Below, piece by piece: positions 5,840 to 6,265 of a stretch of 6,265 nt of DNA. Within the stretch, counting starts at the first letter, position 1. Every line of letters begins with the position of its first letter. The stretch lies in the NCBI GenBank assembly GCA_945906015.1, contig CAMDQV010000124.1:1-6265 (forward strand), read 5' to 3'. Source of the stretch: Pedobacter schmidteae. Lineage in GTDB: Bacteria; Bacteroidota; Bacteroidia; Sphingobacteriales; Sphingobacteriaceae. The notes under the pieces were generated by a model that was not told where the DNA came from, did not search any database, and worked only from the letters and a program-made list of their open reading frames with translations. Made by a program: the position numbers and the translations under genes.

Positions 5840-6265
5840 AGTTTATTATACTCAATTTTGTTTTGGCTATTGGTATTTTTGGATACTTTTTTGTGCTTCC
5901 CGAAAGCACTATTAAGGATCAGTTAATTGATATTGAGCAGGTAAGTACAGTAGTGAAAACTGTTTCACAAAACTTGAATGTGCCTTGGGAAATTACCTGG
6001 GGGCCAGATAATAAGATATGGATTGCTGAACAACATGGCCTGATTAGTAGGATAGACCCGCTTACAGGAAGTAAGGAAATTTTACTTAAGCTAAATGATG
6101 TTTGGCAGTTGCGTACAAGTGGGCTGCTTGGTATGGCGCTTCATTCTGACATGAAGAAAAATCCATACGTTTTTTTAGATTATACCATTGAAAAAGGTAA
6201 CAAAAAATATTCCCGTCTGGTTCGCTATACTTGGCAAAAGGACACGCTATTAAGTCCAAAAGTAT
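5836..6265 (+). CDS. PQQ-dependent sugar dehydrogenase-like (GSDH/YliI family), 3' truncated
   Basis: The frame is open from the ATG at 5836 to the end of the window, with 143 complete codons and the rest outside. Residues 3-20 are hydrophobic after MK and form a signal peptide or membrane anchor, so the enzyme is probably periplasmic. The family signature follows: LNVPWEITWGPDNKIWIAEQ (47-66) and HGLISRIDP (68-75) match the first beta-propeller blade of soluble aldose/glucose dehydrogenases, where PW, PDG and the E-x-x-G turn are typical. SGLLGMALH (95-103) followed by YVFLDYT (111-117) matches the second conserved block (GLLGxAxHPxF, then vYvyYt). Most PQQ and calcium ligands and the catalytic His lie in the missing part, so activity and cofactor use cannot be checked here. 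The gene is divergent from the small membrane-protein pair. The start is supported by the signal sequence immediately after it. Confidence 0.85.
   Translation, partial: MKFIILNFVLAIGIFGYFFVLPESTIKDQLIDIEQVSTVVKTVSQNLNVPWEITWGPDNKIWIAEQHGLISRIDPLTGSKEILLKLNDVWQLRTSGLLGMALHSDMKKNPYVFLDYTIEKGNKKYSRLVRYTWQKDTLLSPKV

Overview
The window is AT-rich, has A-rich rather than Shine-Dalgarno-like translation starts, and contains a perfect Bacteroidetes-type -7 promoter element (TAnnTTTG). It also encodes a protein with a type IX secretion (T9SS) C-terminal sorting domain and a DUF1800/DUF1501 gene pair. Together these point to a member of the Bacteroidota, probably of the Cytophagales/Sphingobacteriales/Chitinophagales type. 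Genus cannot be decided from the sequence alone.

Layout, left to right. Positions 2-1024 (+) hold the 3' part of a FAD-dependent amine-oxidase/desaturase-like oxidoreductase whose start lies outside the window. It is followed after 19 nt by a MarR-type winged-helix regulator (1044-1718, +), probably in the same transcript. A 116-nt convergent gap with no convincing terminator separates these from a minus-strand operon running from about 5090 down to 1835. In that operon a DUF1800 protein comes first and a DUF1501 protein second, joined by a 4-nt ATGA overlap. The DUF1501 protein has a twin-arginine signal at its N-terminus and a T9SS type A sorting domain at its C-terminus, so it is predicted to be exported and surface-attached or released. 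The DUF1800 partner begins with a Tat-like RR motif but has no hydrophobic signal core.

Positions 5086-5332 are AT-rich and non-coding. They contain the likely operon promoter, an imperfect hairpin and a spaced direct repeat. Next come two very small minus-strand membrane-protein genes (5466-5648, 60 aa; 5333-5464, 43 aa) separated by one base. Reading the other way from the same divergent region is the 5' part of a PQQ-dependent sugar dehydrogenase-like gene (5836 to window end, +), preceded by a possible 34-codon hydrophobic ORF that overlaps its start codon as ATGA.

Most of the window is ordinary Bacteroidota gene content. The parts most worth a second look are the Tat-plus-T9SS architecture of the DUF1501 protein, the signal-less DUF1800 partner that may travel with it, and the tightly packed micro-membrane-protein pair. 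No RNA genes, insertion sequences, CRISPR arrays or phage genes were seen.
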